A DNA stretch of 11,597 nt from Dinochytrium kinnereticum (lineage: Eukaryota; Chytridiomycota; Chytridiomycetes; Chytridiales; Chytridiaceae). Position 1 is the first letter of the stretch. Each line of letters starts with the position of its first letter. This document shows positions 1-9,531 of this stretch, piece by piece. The stretch lies in the NCBI GenBank assembly GCA_027604005.1, contig JADGJT010000483.1, positions 1-11,597 of the forward strand, given 5' to 3'. The notes under the pieces were generated by a model. That model saw nothing but the letters and a program-made list of their open reading frames with translations, searched no databases and was not told the DNA's origin. The position numbers and the translations under genes were made by a program.

Positions 1-19
1 AGGATTGTCACAATAAACA

Positions 20-25
20 TTTATT
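20..25 (-). promoter_or_regulatory. Poly(A) signal of the TRPV-like gene
   Basis: AATAAA on the minus strand, 24 nt beyond the channel stop codon, in an A/T-rich stretch. Its position suits a cleavage and polyadenylation signal, but no transcript end was seen. Confidence 0.45.
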
Positions 26-48
26 TTGCAAAATAAAAAAGCAAAACA

Positions 49-3000
49 TCATCGCGGCCAAGTCCTCCCTGCAGACTGTGCGGACGAGCTGCGGCCCCTC
101 CGGTCCTTCTTTGGCGCGTGACCCTTCTTCCGCGGACTCCTTCGAGGCTCGTCGTAGTCGTTGTCGAGCTTAGAGAGGAGCTCCTTGTCCCAGGGTTTCT
201 CGCTGAAGCTGGTCACCTGCCATTTGCCGGATAGGGGCGACGAGAGGTTGGTGGACGCGATCATGCGGATGGGAAGCTCATTGTCTTCGCGGAATTCAAA
301 GATGATGCACTTTTTTTTTGATACGGGATCATGAGGTAAGCCAAGCAAAAAATTAAGCGAAAAGAAGAAAAACAAATAGGTGGCGGCCTAGCCACTAAAA
401 TCAATAACAACTCACGTAGCTATAAAACTTTCCCATGTGCACCATCATATCCTCCCCTCGGTTTCCCATCAGCCTCTTTAAGAGTGGCACATGTGCATTC
501 CCGAGTCTCCTCTGAAGGAATAATGTCATCTGTCTCTCGTTGTTCAAAAAATTCTCAATCTCTTTTGGGAATCCAATACGGCTCACAGGGATCGGTGGAG
601 CGTTCTTTGCGGTTCTAAGGTTGTTGTAGTAGCTGCTTAGAAGCGCCTCATCATAAGAGAGGATCAGTTGGGCCCAGATCACGCGCCACTGCTTTTCGGT
701 GTCTTCCATGATCTTTTATTTTGGGGGTAGGGTTAAAACTGGGCTTTCAGAAACGAACGGTGCCTAAGGAGAGGAGAAGGTAAATTACCTTTGAAAATGT
801 TTGGTTCAACATGGCGAGGAAGACGTTGAGTAGAAGAACGAGTAGGATGAAAAACAGCGTCATGAAGAGAAGGATGGCGAGCCAATTGTTCCTCGGCTGT
901 CTGTAATCATCTGCAAGAAAGTCAATACTTTCTATCTATTTACCGTTAAAAATAAACCCACCATAAACTCCCTGTTGCATCAAAATGCGAAACGACCATA
1001 AAAACGCCAATGGTAAGCTCTTCCAGTCCGCAACGCCTCGGTTCAAATCTTCCGAGACCTCTCCTGTGGTCGCATTCGTGTTCTGCTCAATGTGATGATT
1101 GGCATATGGCGCCATTTGAAGCCAAAGGGCTTCGCCAAAGCCTAGGAGGAACACAACGAGGAGGATGATGAAACGGAAGAGGTCCCCGGTGACGACTTTC
1201 ATGAAGATTAGCCAGAGCGTGCCCATATGACGGAATCCGACGGTGAGATTTAGGAGGGAGATCCAGCTACATATGTTTTAAGGTAATCAGCCTATCAAAT
1301 TCGGAAATGACACCGATGTATCTTCTGATAACTAAAACAAAAAAAAAACGCTCACCCCACAACGGCATGTAAGCCCAAAAAAACATTCTCAAAATCCGAC
1401 CTGACCGCCACACGACTTATAACAACACACGCGATCAGAACCATATTTACCCACTGAAACCGGCTCTCCATGGCGCTCGCACCAAAGAAATAGTCCCATT
1501 TTAACTGCTTCATCTGTGAAAACTCCTCTACAAGCGTCACAGCATTGCATAAAAGCAGAGCGCCTTCCAATCCAAGTCTCAATATTCCAATTTTAGTCGA
1601 GAAGTATTCGATGCGACTGGCGTCGGCGACTTCGGATTGGTAGTAATCGGCGCCGTTAGGTATGAGGTAGATAACTGCGGTAAATAGACAGTAGTAGGAG
1701 ATGTTGCGGAGGACTGTAAAGTAGAACATGCCACGGCCGTAGCTAATCCATTTTGCTTCGAGTAGCCGTTGAAAGAGGGGGAGGTTTAGGACGTCGCGGT
1801 TCTGAGTTTAGAGAAGAGTGAGTGAAAAGGTATGATGTTTTTCTTCTTCTTTGCTGAGAAGATAGTTTAACATACTTTTTGGGTGATTGCAATCTCCAAC
1901 GCCCCCTTTGTATGATTCATAGTAATAGGATCCACAAATGTATCCACCTCACTTAAATCATACAAATAAGAGCTGGCTTTCCCAAAAATCCATAACGTCT
2001 CTCTCTTGTGATTTAAGAGGGCATGGACCATTTCCGTATGCCCTCTCGCAACAGCGACCTGCAAAGGCGTCATCCCAATATTATTCGCCAGACTCTCATC
2101 CGCACCTTTCTCAATCAAGTACAAATAAATCCCGCCGATATTAGAATGAGGCTTATAGATTTTGTATTCATCTCGATCCGGGTGACGTGCACGCGTGTCG
2201 TTGTAATAGCCCCAGAAGGCCAATACATGGAGAACGTTATTGCCTTGGTGGTCAATGATGTTGGGGTCCACTTGAACAACTTCGATGAGGTAGCGGACGA
2301 TTTCGAAATGGCCCATGCAGGCTGCAAAGGCGAGTACCGTTTCGCCAAACTTTTAATGAGAGAGGGTTGAGGGTTAAAACATTTTGAAAGGAAGGGATTT
2401 CAACGCAGCTTACGTAAAGGGTTCCGGAGGGCTTGAAGAACTTGCCCGTCGCTCGCGCGTTGTGGACGTCTGCGCCGAGTCGTATAAACTTTTTTAGTAG
2501 ATGAAGTTTGTTGTGGACGCTAAGGAGGTGGCAGCAATGCTCCCCCGTGAAATTGGCGCCCTCGTAGACCTCGTTAACTTTGGATTGAAGGGTAATAAGA
2601 GAAGTAGTCAGCACAGCTCATATCACTCCAGCCAACAGCATTACACGCAAACATACTACTAACTCAAATGCGGCCTCTTATGCACCAAATACTCGGCAAT
2701 CTCATCATGACTCGGCGAATTCATCAACAGCGCAACATGCAATAGCGTCTCTCCCTCCGGTCCAGTTTGATCCAAAATATGCTCCCCAAACTCCTCAAAA
2801 TACTCATCCTTAAGGCGATCCTTCAACTTTTTAAACTCAACCAAACTCCCTCTCGCGACAGCTCCAACAAGCGTGTCCGATCTCGCGAACGACTCTCTTT
2901 GCTTGAGTTCTGCAGGGAGGTTGTTTAAATCTGGGTAGAGGTTTTCGCCGTTGTGGGAGCCTTTTGTTAGAAGAAGGAAATAGGCTCTGCGGAGGAGGGT

Positions 3001-3690
3001 AAGGAAGGGGTTGGTTTTTAGGTGAAGAGTGATGGGGATTTTATTGGGGTGTTTGCGGTGAGGTTTCATGTTGCCGTCGATACGAATCTCGATGTAGGGG
3101 GAGGTTGGACTTGATGGGATGACGGTTTGGTAGGATTTTCGACGCTCATCGTATAAGGCAGACGCAGGGGAGATGGTGTTATGGGATCGCCGTCTATCAT
3201 CATAGTCCCGTAAGGCAGGGGTGTGAAACGTGCTTGTTGGGGACGCCAAGTAAGGAGTGCTGAAATCATCATCACTATCCCGGCGTCCTGATTTACGAGA
3301 GTTCATCCCACTTTCTTTCGACCCCCGTTTCTTCGTCTTCGAATATCTCTTGGACACCTTTCGACTCGCAATCGGAGCAGGAGGAGGAGGAGATCCAACA
3401 TCCTCACTGTCTCCCCCACGTTTATCATGATCGTACTCGTCCGTCTCTTCCCGTCGTCTCAGCCCAGGTGCAATATCAAGAGAAGGCAAGTAGCTGGGGT
3501 TTCGGGCTAAGCTTCCAACAGGTCTAGGCACGAATGTAATCTTCTCTGCACTCTCAACAGTTGACACTGTTGCAATGGAGACAAACGGGTTCTCGTCAAT
3601 AGCCTGGAGCGGTGCATCATCATCCCCCCGCCTCGTCTCAATCGCTAGCGGAGGCCTCTCTTCTCTGACTCCACCGTCTTCATCCTGCAT
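49..3690 (-). CDS. TRPV-like ankyrin-repeat cation channel (8 exons)
   Basis: Predicted exons, in transcript order: 3690-2664, 2577-2414, 2349-1876, 1801-1356, 1266-944, 910-789, 712-416, 309-49, giving 1037 aa. Residues 1 to about 225 are low-complexity and basic, probably disordered. Ankyrin repeats follow from about 275 to 540 and include the TRPV-type finger motif RATGKFF and the post-ankyrin segment SSYLYDLSEVDT. Six membrane segments lie near 580-603 (S1), 628-649 (S2), 671-687 (S3), 695-715 (S4), 732-754 (S5) and 821-847 (S6), with a pore helix near 788-803. A TRP-box-like helix (MEDTEKQWRVIW) follows S6, and the tail is basic. By family it should be a tetrameric, cation-permeable sensory channel in a cell or ciliary membrane. 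The filter lacks the animal GMGD motif. The first ATG in the open frame was used; an extra 5' exon is possible. A PKD or TRPA channel is less likely given the TRPV-specific motifs. Confidence 0.87.
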
Positions 3691-4039
3691 GACGATTTCC
3701 TGCTCCGCGTGCAAAAAGATCCAGGCGCGATGATCATTTCACTCGCTGGGTCCATGTTGCAGTAGATTTGCGAGCTGGTGCACAATTTGCTGAACATCTT
3801 CGGACGGACAATTTGTTCGGTTTGGACAAATGGGACCCAAACGACGCCCTTCGAGCGGTGCGAGTAGCGGTGACGGACGGGATGGGATTGCGGCTGCTGC
3901 CGAGGGGGATCATCTGGAGCGGAGGACGAGGAGTAGAGGGTCTTCGGGGGTTAAGGTGTCAAAGGTGGGTTGAGAGGGGTCTGTTTATGTTGAAACTCAG
4001 ATGGGAGGTCTGACTTCTCTCGCCTATCATGTTAAACAG
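3691..4039. promoter_or_regulatory. Divergent promoter region between TRPV-like gene and DSN1
   Basis: This 349-bp stretch separates two divergently transcribed genes, so it should hold both promoters. I see no convincing TATA box. A plus-strand ORF at 3768-4013 has no recognisable motif and is probably chance. On the minus strand an open frame from ATG at 3913 could join the channel gene through a 40-nt GT-AG intron (3746-3707 region), adding about 61 residues to the channel. That possibility is not included in the gene model. Confidence 0.5.
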
Positions 4040-5589
4040 ATGGAGACAGCTGGTAAGCCGTAACTTTTTTTCTTTGAGCCTTTCTTGTTCTGAAATTTGT
4101 TGAAAGCCGATCCTCAGAATAACGGGGACGACTTTACGTTTCGCCGAAAGTCGAGGTCGCGGATGAGCTCAATCCCTTTACCCCCCAGCGTATCCACTCC
4201 AAAGAAGAAAGGTCCGCACTTCAGTCGCCCTATCCACTTTTACTTAAAATCTCATTCAGACCGCCCTACACAACCTATGGAAGTAATCGAAGACCCCAAA
4301 ACAACGGATTCAAACCTGCTGGTAAAGAAACCCTCAACGTTCTTATCCTCACCCTGCAAAAACAAAACAAAAAAAGCATCCCCGTGTCGCCCGACTTTCC
4401 GGAAAACCCACGTCAAGGTCTACAGACATGGTAGTCCCCATCTCAGTTGAAGAAACCCCCATGATCAACCGTAACAAGGCAATGCGAAACGGTGACCTCA
4501 ACCCACCCCCCAGGCTTGACTTTCCGCAGGCTGACAAGCCTGCGATATCCCATGGAAGACGACGATCAAGTTTAACAATGAGAGGAAAGAGGATGTCTGC
4601 TTCTAATACTGGAATTTCTCGTTCGTATAGAGATTTTTTCTTCTTTCACCTCCTTTTTGGAAGCGTGCTGATGGGGTTTTGTAGAAATGCCGCATGAGAG
4701 CATCAGTCCTGCAGAGTTTTACAGACATATTGATGTGGATCAGTCAGAGCCTGTAAGGATGAGGCAGCTACTTATTTGGTGCGCAAAGAGGGCTGGGCCA
4801 AGTGTTAAGGTTGATGGTAGCCCGGACCTCCACTCCAAATGTAAGAAGCCCTTTTTGTGGTGGTTGTTCGGATATTTAACCGTCGTAGTTGAAGAGCTGA
4901 AGGAAAGAATGGTCCAAGGATTAATGGATAAGTCAATCAATACATCCTGGTACCATCGCAGCGTAAGCCACCCCTCTACCTAACCCGAACCCTAAAATAT
5001 GCTTCAAAAGGACGCCATGGACACCGCCGGGAATGAAAACAAAAAACCCAACCCTCGTAACGTTGAAAACGCTAAAAAAAAGGCTGAGCAAGAAGCTGAG
5101 TTGACAAGGTCAGGAGTTATAGGCTGAATTTGACTAATTGTTTCAAGGCTTTTGGAAGAGGAACGGAAATTAAAAGAGATTCTCCAGAGAAGGACAGCGC
5201 AAAATGCTGGAGCTTACCCAACTGTAATCCCATCTGCCGAAGCTGAACGACTCCTCACGCCGATTCAACTGTCCTCACTCAGCGATCTCTGTGGACCCGT
5301 GTTCAACGAGGACCGTGGACAATGGGTTGCAGATAAAATGGAGCTTCTCAGGCTGGAGGTAAGTATTTATAAATTCCGTATTTAAGGATACTGAACCAAT
5401 GATTGAATCTAGATGGACGAAGCTGAATTCCTTGCCGTTTCCGCGAAAAACGAGGTCGCGCTGAGTCAGCTGAAGTGCGAGCGATTGTTCAAATCTTGGG
5501 TACAGGGCTTTGAAGATGAGAGAAAGGCTAGACAACGGGCTACGGAGCCCATGGCATTGCTGAGGCTGATTGCGAAGCAGGAAGCATAG
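4040..5589 (+). CDS. DSN1: Kinetochore protein DSN1/Mis13 (MIS12 complex), 8 exons
   Basis: Predicted exons: 4040-4052, 4107-4321, 4377-4620, 4685-4840, 4889-4962, 5011-5108, 5148-5358, 5413-5589, giving 395 aa. DSN1 is one of the four MIS12-complex subunits that link centromere chromatin (CENP-C) to the outer kinetochore (NDC80, KNL1). The N-terminal 130 residues are basic, proline-rich and probably disordered. Next come RRRSS (137-141) and KRMSAS (147-152), which match the basic, serine-containing block phosphorylated by Aurora B in known DSN1 proteins. The diagnostic Mis13 domain starts near 160 with EFYRHID, EPVRMRQLLIWC and KRAG, and the C-terminal half is predicted helical and coiled coil. 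The first exon encodes only M-E-T-A. The donor after residue 157 (GTTCGT) is weak but is the only one I found that keeps frame. The gene is divergent from the channel and convergent with elongin C. Confidence 0.88.
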
Positions 5590-5790
5590 CTTTCCACACT
5601 CACCTACCCTTCCAAAAAAACAAAAACTGTCTCATCTCATCCCCCATCAAGCCCGCGAGTCTTTCGAATCAGTAACCCCCAAATCAGTTTACTTTTGTTT
5701 TTTATTTTTACTTTAAACCTCCCGGGAATAATACCGTGTGTGATTTTGCTTCGATGTAATCGTTGCTGTATGTATACATTATCGCAAGCA
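5590..5790. other. Convergent 3' UTR region between DSN1 and elongin C
   Basis: About 200 bp separates the two stop codons, so the 3' UTRs probably abut or overlap. AATAAA lies on the minus strand at 5706-5701, about 85 nt past the elongin C stop, and is the likely poly(A) signal for that gene. No clear AATAAA is seen on the plus strand for DSN1. Confidence 0.45.
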
Positions 5791-6294
5791 TCAGCAATCC
5801 AAAAAGTCGGACGCCATGAGCAATTCCAAGGCCAGCTCGGTCTCAATCTTAAAGTCTGGGATCTCTTGTGTGGTGTTGGTGTATTTGATCTTGTAGTAGA
5901 GGTATTTGCAGACTTTCTCCAAGATGATAGCTCTGTCCATCCGTCAGTAAAATATTGTGGCATCCCCAACCACCACAAAACTTTGACAAACAGCAACAAC
6001 AAAGAAGAATATATATACTTGATGTCTCTGAATGTGATCTCGTTCTGAACAGATTCCGTAAATTGACCTTTCAATTAGGATTTAATGAGCTGTGGTGAAA
6101 CGGAATGGTTGTTGTTTTATAGTACCTGGACTCGACAACATATTCTTTATAGTCCCCGACCCCATCGCACATTTCCTATCAATTATAAACTCGAATCCAT
6201 CCGCGCTAATAAGCTTCACCGACCGCATCAGACCTCAACCATCCACACCAGCAATGCGCTGCATATCGCTTACCTTGACTGTCTCGTCTGCCAT
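5791..6294 (-). CDS. ELC1: Elongin C (SKP1/BTB-fold adaptor), 4 exons
   Basis: Predicted exons in transcript order: 6294-6274, 6213-6126, 6067-6019, 5932-5791, giving 99 aa, the same length as the yeast protein. Elongin C is the SKP1-like adaptor of cullin-RING ubiquitin ligases. With elongin B it joins BC-box substrate receptors to CUL2/CUL5-type cullins, and it also acts in RNA polymerase II regulation. Visible family blocks are [11 protein letters not shown] at the start, [22 protein letters not shown], then [32 protein letters not shown] ending at the stop (split here by the family consensus, not by an intron). The conserved VKLIS is divided by intron 1: exon 1 encodes MADETVK and exon 2 opens with LISADG. 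The 86-nt intron 3 joins in phase 2. The start ATG is 107 bp from the cytochrome c stop, a tight same-strand spacing. Confidence 0.93.
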
Positions 6295-6401
6295 GACTTT
6301 CGATCATAAAAATTAATTCTTTGGAAAGAAACTGACAAGTTGGCACAATGGGATGGACTGGATTATGCGTGTGTATTGGGAGGTATTTAATAATGATAGG
6401 T

Positions 6402-7165
6402 TTAAGCAGTGGATTGCTTGAGGTACGCAATGACATCGGCACGGTCCTGCTCCTTCTTGAAACCGGCAAAGATCATCTTGGTCTGAGGGGATGAGGTCGG
6501 GGTGAAAAGGAGGAGGTTAGCATTCGACCAGCAATAGTGTTCAGAAAAAAAGACGAAGAACACGTTATGACTCACTCCAGGAACTGTTCAATGAAGATGG
6601 CAGTGGCAAGAAAATGAGATAGTCATGAAGTCCACGGCAAACCAAACAGGTTAGAGGAGTGTGATCGATCCTTCAAGCAAACGAATCAAAGGAGCACTAA
6701 CCAAACTTCTTGGGGTTCTCAAGGTAAACAAACATCTGGTCCTCGTCCCAGGTGACCTGCTTCTTCTGCATCGCAGGGGAGTAGGAGTACCCAGCGGCAG
6801 ATCCAGACGAGCGGCCGAAAAGACCGTTCAGGTTAGGGCCGACCTTGTGGGGAGCGCCCTATTCAAAAACCAATGGATGGTTGGCAACAATCTTCAAGCT
6901 GCTCGGTTGAACACGAAAAAGACGGAGACGCACCTTCTCAACAACGTGGCACTGAGCGCACCTGGTCTTGAAGAGCTTGGCTCCGTTAACGGCGTCACCT
7001 GCATCACGTAGCAGGTCAGTTGGTCAGTCAGAGTCAGCCAGTCAGTCAGATCGCACGCCCTCTCGCGCGTGCAGAGAATGACCTCCTCCATCTTTGTTGG
7101 CCGTCCCATCCTTCAGCAGAGGAGCTCAGCAGAGGAGCAGCAGACTTACCGGTGGGGATAGGCAT
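6402..7165 (-). CDS. CYC1: Cytochrome c (5 exons, including an 8-nt microexon)
   Basis: Predicted exons in transcript order: 7165-7150, 6998-6934, 6858-6702, 6583-6576, 6482-6402, giving 108 aa, normal for mitochondrial cytochrome c. It carries electrons from complex III to complex IV in the intermembrane space. The heme-attachment motif CAQCH is at residues 19-23, [13 protein letters not shown] at 31-43, NPKKF at 75-79, and the axial methionine is M85 in GTKM. The C-terminal helix is present (ADVIAYLKQ). Exon 4 is only TTCCTGGA; with the last G of exon 3 it encodes V-P-G, exactly the three residues needed between NPKKF and TKM. The gene uses budding-yeast naming for its symbol here; in that usage CYC1 is cytochrome c, not cytochrome c1. 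It is followed on the same strand by elongin C. Confidence 0.95.
7015..7049 (-). repeat. CTGAC repeat array in cytochrome c intron 1
   Basis: Six CTGAC copies on the transcribed strand (plus-strand GTCAG starting at 7015, 7023, 7027, 7033, 7041 and 7045). They sit in the 3' part of the 151-nt first intron (7149-6999). CTGAC matches the eukaryotic branch-point consensus CURAY. The copy nearest the 3' splice site puts its adenine about 17 nt from the intron end, a usable distance. A short GC-rich inverted repeat (7053-7058 with 7067-7072) lies just upstream in the transcript. Confidence 0.75.
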
Positions 7166-7437
7166 GGTTGCAGAGAGTGTGGTTGAGGGGATGAGATCGA
7201 TAGAAGTTGGTTTGAAGTTCAAAAAGAAAGAAAGGAAGTGTTGGACAAGCCTTGAGAAAACTGCAAAAGAAATTTTTATTCTTTCTGTCGTCACCGGAGA
7301 ATCCCGGAATCTTCATTCAGATCGCTTCACATCCAAAACGACATGGGATCTCAGCTGAACTTCTTTTACGCGACGGACACGCGACAGAGGACAGATGTTC
7401 CTGATGCATGCTGCGAGTATCATCATCGGCAAGGACG
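7166..7437 (-). promoter_or_regulatory. NFS1 3' UTR and cytochrome c promoter region
   Basis: This 272-bp gap lies between two genes on the same strand. AATAAA on the minus strand at 7280-7275 is 158 nt past the NFS1 stop and could be its poly(A) signal. The remaining 110 bp or so up to the cytochrome c ATG must hold its promoter and leader. No clear TATA element is visible. Confidence 0.35.
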
Positions 7438-9531
7438 TTAATGCTGCGTCCACTGAATCGATTTGAGATCAATACCCTCCTGAACCTAGAAAAAAACAAA
7501 ACAAACGCCGTGTTAGAGACTTCATAACCACTGGGTACACTTGAATATGATAAGAAACAGAAAAAAGAAAAAACATTACCATCTCCCACAAAGGACTCAT
7601 CTCCCTCAACTTATTCACATGCTTCACAACTCGATCAACCACATAATCAACCTCAGCCTCCGTCGTGAACCTTCCAATCCCAAACCGAATCGACGAATGT
7701 GCCATCTCATCTTCGGCGCCAAGTGCTCTGAGAACATAAGAGGGCTCAAGTGATGCAGAGGTGCACGCGCTGCCGGATGAGAGAGCGATTTCTTTCAGGG
7801 CCATAAGGAGAGATTCACCTTCGACGTAGGCGAAAGAGAGGTTTACGCAGCCTTTTTGTTTCGGGTTAGTGTTAAGATATTTTAATTACGTGGGATCATG
7901 GACGAACCTGGATAGCTAGTGCTAGGATCACCGTTTCGAATGACATGCTCGACCTTAGACGTAATTCCTTCAATTAGGCGGTCGGAAAGGGTTTTGATAC
8001 GCTTCGAGTCGTACTGAAGAAAAAAGTTTCAGCATCATATGAACATTTAACTGAGTAAGTTTTTGAGAGTTTAAGAAGGCAAATCAGACTCCCTGTGCAA
8101 TGCTTCATATGTGTGGACCTTTCCTCTTCCACTAACGAAGGAGGACAAGTCTCACCATAATAAGCTTACATAAATTTTGAAATCATCACATTTGCTTCAA
8201 CGGAAGGGTAGGCCAGCTCACCTCCATTTCCTTAAGAGCAATCCTGCAAGCCTCTCCAAGTCCGACCACCAAAGGTGTAGGGACAGTCCCACTCCGAATC
8301 CCACGTTCCTGCCCGCCGCCAGACTGCAAAGCCTCTAATCTGACACGAGGTCTTCGTCTCATGTAAAGCGCGCCAATGCCTTTAGGGCCATAGATTTTAT
8401 GACCAGAGATAGACATCAGGTCAATGTTCATGGCGTTAACGTCGAGGTCGATCTTTCCGACGGCTTGAGCTGCGTCCGTCTAATGTATATCATTTAAAAA
8501 AATGGGGTTAGCATTGCATAGTTTTTGCTATTTTAAAACTATTAGATGTGGGGGCGAAGCATACATGAAAGAAGACTTTCTTTTCACGACAGATACGGCC
8601 GATTTCGGCGACGGGTTGGATGACACCAATCTCGTTGTTAACAGTCATGATGGATACGATGGAGGTTTCTGGGCGAATGCTGGCCTCAAGAACCTTTTTA
8701 TTATGCCAGAAAAGAAAAAGAAAATCAGTCTGGGGCAAACAAATCGTAGCCATCAAATTCCATGCAACTCAAGGCACCATACCTTTAAATCAATCAAACC
8801 ATCAGAGTTCACAGGAAGGTAAGTCACATCAAACCCCTCATCCTGAAGCACCCTGCAAGAATCCAAGACGCATTTATGTTCGGTCTGAGACGTGATAATA
8901 TGATTCTTCTTTGATTTGTAGAATCTCGCAACACCTTTGATACTCATATTATTCGACTCCGTGGCTCCACTTGTGAATATAATCTCCTTAGGGTCAGCCT
9001 TAATCAACTTGGCCAAGTGCTGGTAGAAGAAACGAGTTAGAAAGAAAGATGTACACTCCTGAATTCAGCTAACCGCTCTGGCTGTCTCAACGGCCTGCTC
9101 TGATTCCCATCCATATTGATGAGTCCTGGAATGAGGGTTTCCGTAAAGCTGGGTGAAGAAGGGAAGCATCGAATCGAGGACACGAGGGTCGACAGGGCTA
9201 GTGGCCTAAAGCCAATACCAACGTTCAGATAAAATCCACGATCGAGTTGCTCACAAACCTGCATGTCGAGGTAAATGGGCCTTTGAGTTTTTGAGATATC
9301 ATCCTCCTCTGGTTTAGAGACTGTTTGGAAATCCTGTTAGCAAGATATAAAGGTTTGGTGGAGAAATCAGAGATGTCTACCCGAGTAGGCATTTGACGCA
9401 ACGGTTGCATTGCAGCGAGTATTCCGTAAGGCCGGCGAAGGGGATAAAGGGACAGCCCGCCTTGAGAGTGGGGAGAGGAGGCATGATGCGTTGGGACATC
9501 TGGAGAGGAGTCGTCTGGTTGCTGCCTGCAT
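7438..9531 (-). CDS. NFS1: Mitochondrial cysteine desulfurase NFS1 (9 exons)
   Basis: Predicted exons in transcript order: 9531-9381, 9320-9259, 9205-9074, 9019-8783, 8693-8565, 8479-8222, 8013-7908, 7851-7580, 7485-7438, giving 464 aa. NFS1 is the PLP enzyme that converts cysteine to alanine and passes the sulfur, as an enzyme persulfide, to the ISCU scaffold for Fe-S cluster assembly and to tRNA thiolation. The N-terminus ([12 protein letters not shown]) is an arginine-rich mitochondrial presequence. Family motifs follow: [28 protein letters not shown], the cofactor site [22 protein letters not shown], the PLP lysine K265 in [10 protein letters not shown], and the catalytic cysteine C388 in [10 protein letters not shown]. 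The end is [17 protein letters not shown], as in other eukaryotes. An in-frame ATG at 9588 would add 19 residues; I chose 9531 because it opens directly on the presequence. Intron 6 (8221-8014) is 208 nt, the longest here, and holds a snoRNA candidate. Confidence 0.95.
8075..8198 (-). ncRNA. Candidate intronic box C/D snoRNA in NFS1 intron 6
   Basis: On the NFS1 sense strand, a perfect box C (GTGATGA, 8189-8183) and box D (CTGA, 8087-8084) are 106 nt apart end to end. They are bracketed by complementary flanks: GAAGCAAA (8198-8191) can pair with TTTGCCTTC (8083-8075), about 8 bp with one bulged C. Inside is a hairpin, 8144-8137 with 8130-8123 around a 6-nt loop, with one mismatch. Box D lies 70 nt upstream of the 3' splice site, a spacing common for intronic C/D RNAs. 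The candidate guide is the roughly 11 nt before box D (8098-8088, GCACAGGGAGT). I could not assign an rRNA target from memory, and see no clear C' or D' box. A chance match is possible because the motifs are short, but box, stem and position agree. Confidence 0.6.

Noticed and set aside
1938..2370. Plus-strand ORFs opposite the channel ankyrin exons
   Set aside because: They are antisense shadows of a strongly supported coding exon and have no motif of their own.
3768..4013. Plus-strand ORF of 81 codons upstream of DSN1
   Set aside because: It has no recognisable motif, is out of step with the well-supported DSN1 start at 4040, and lies in a divergent promoter region.
5637..6074. Long minus-strand ORF reading through elongin C exons and introns
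   Set aside because: Only its first 17 or so residues are in the elongin C frame; after the intron it is in the wrong frame.
7370..7428. Second possible box C/D RNA in the NFS1 3' UTR (ATGATGA followed by CTGA on the minus strand)
   Set aside because: The flanks of the two boxes do not pair, so there is no terminal stem, and the element is not in an intron.
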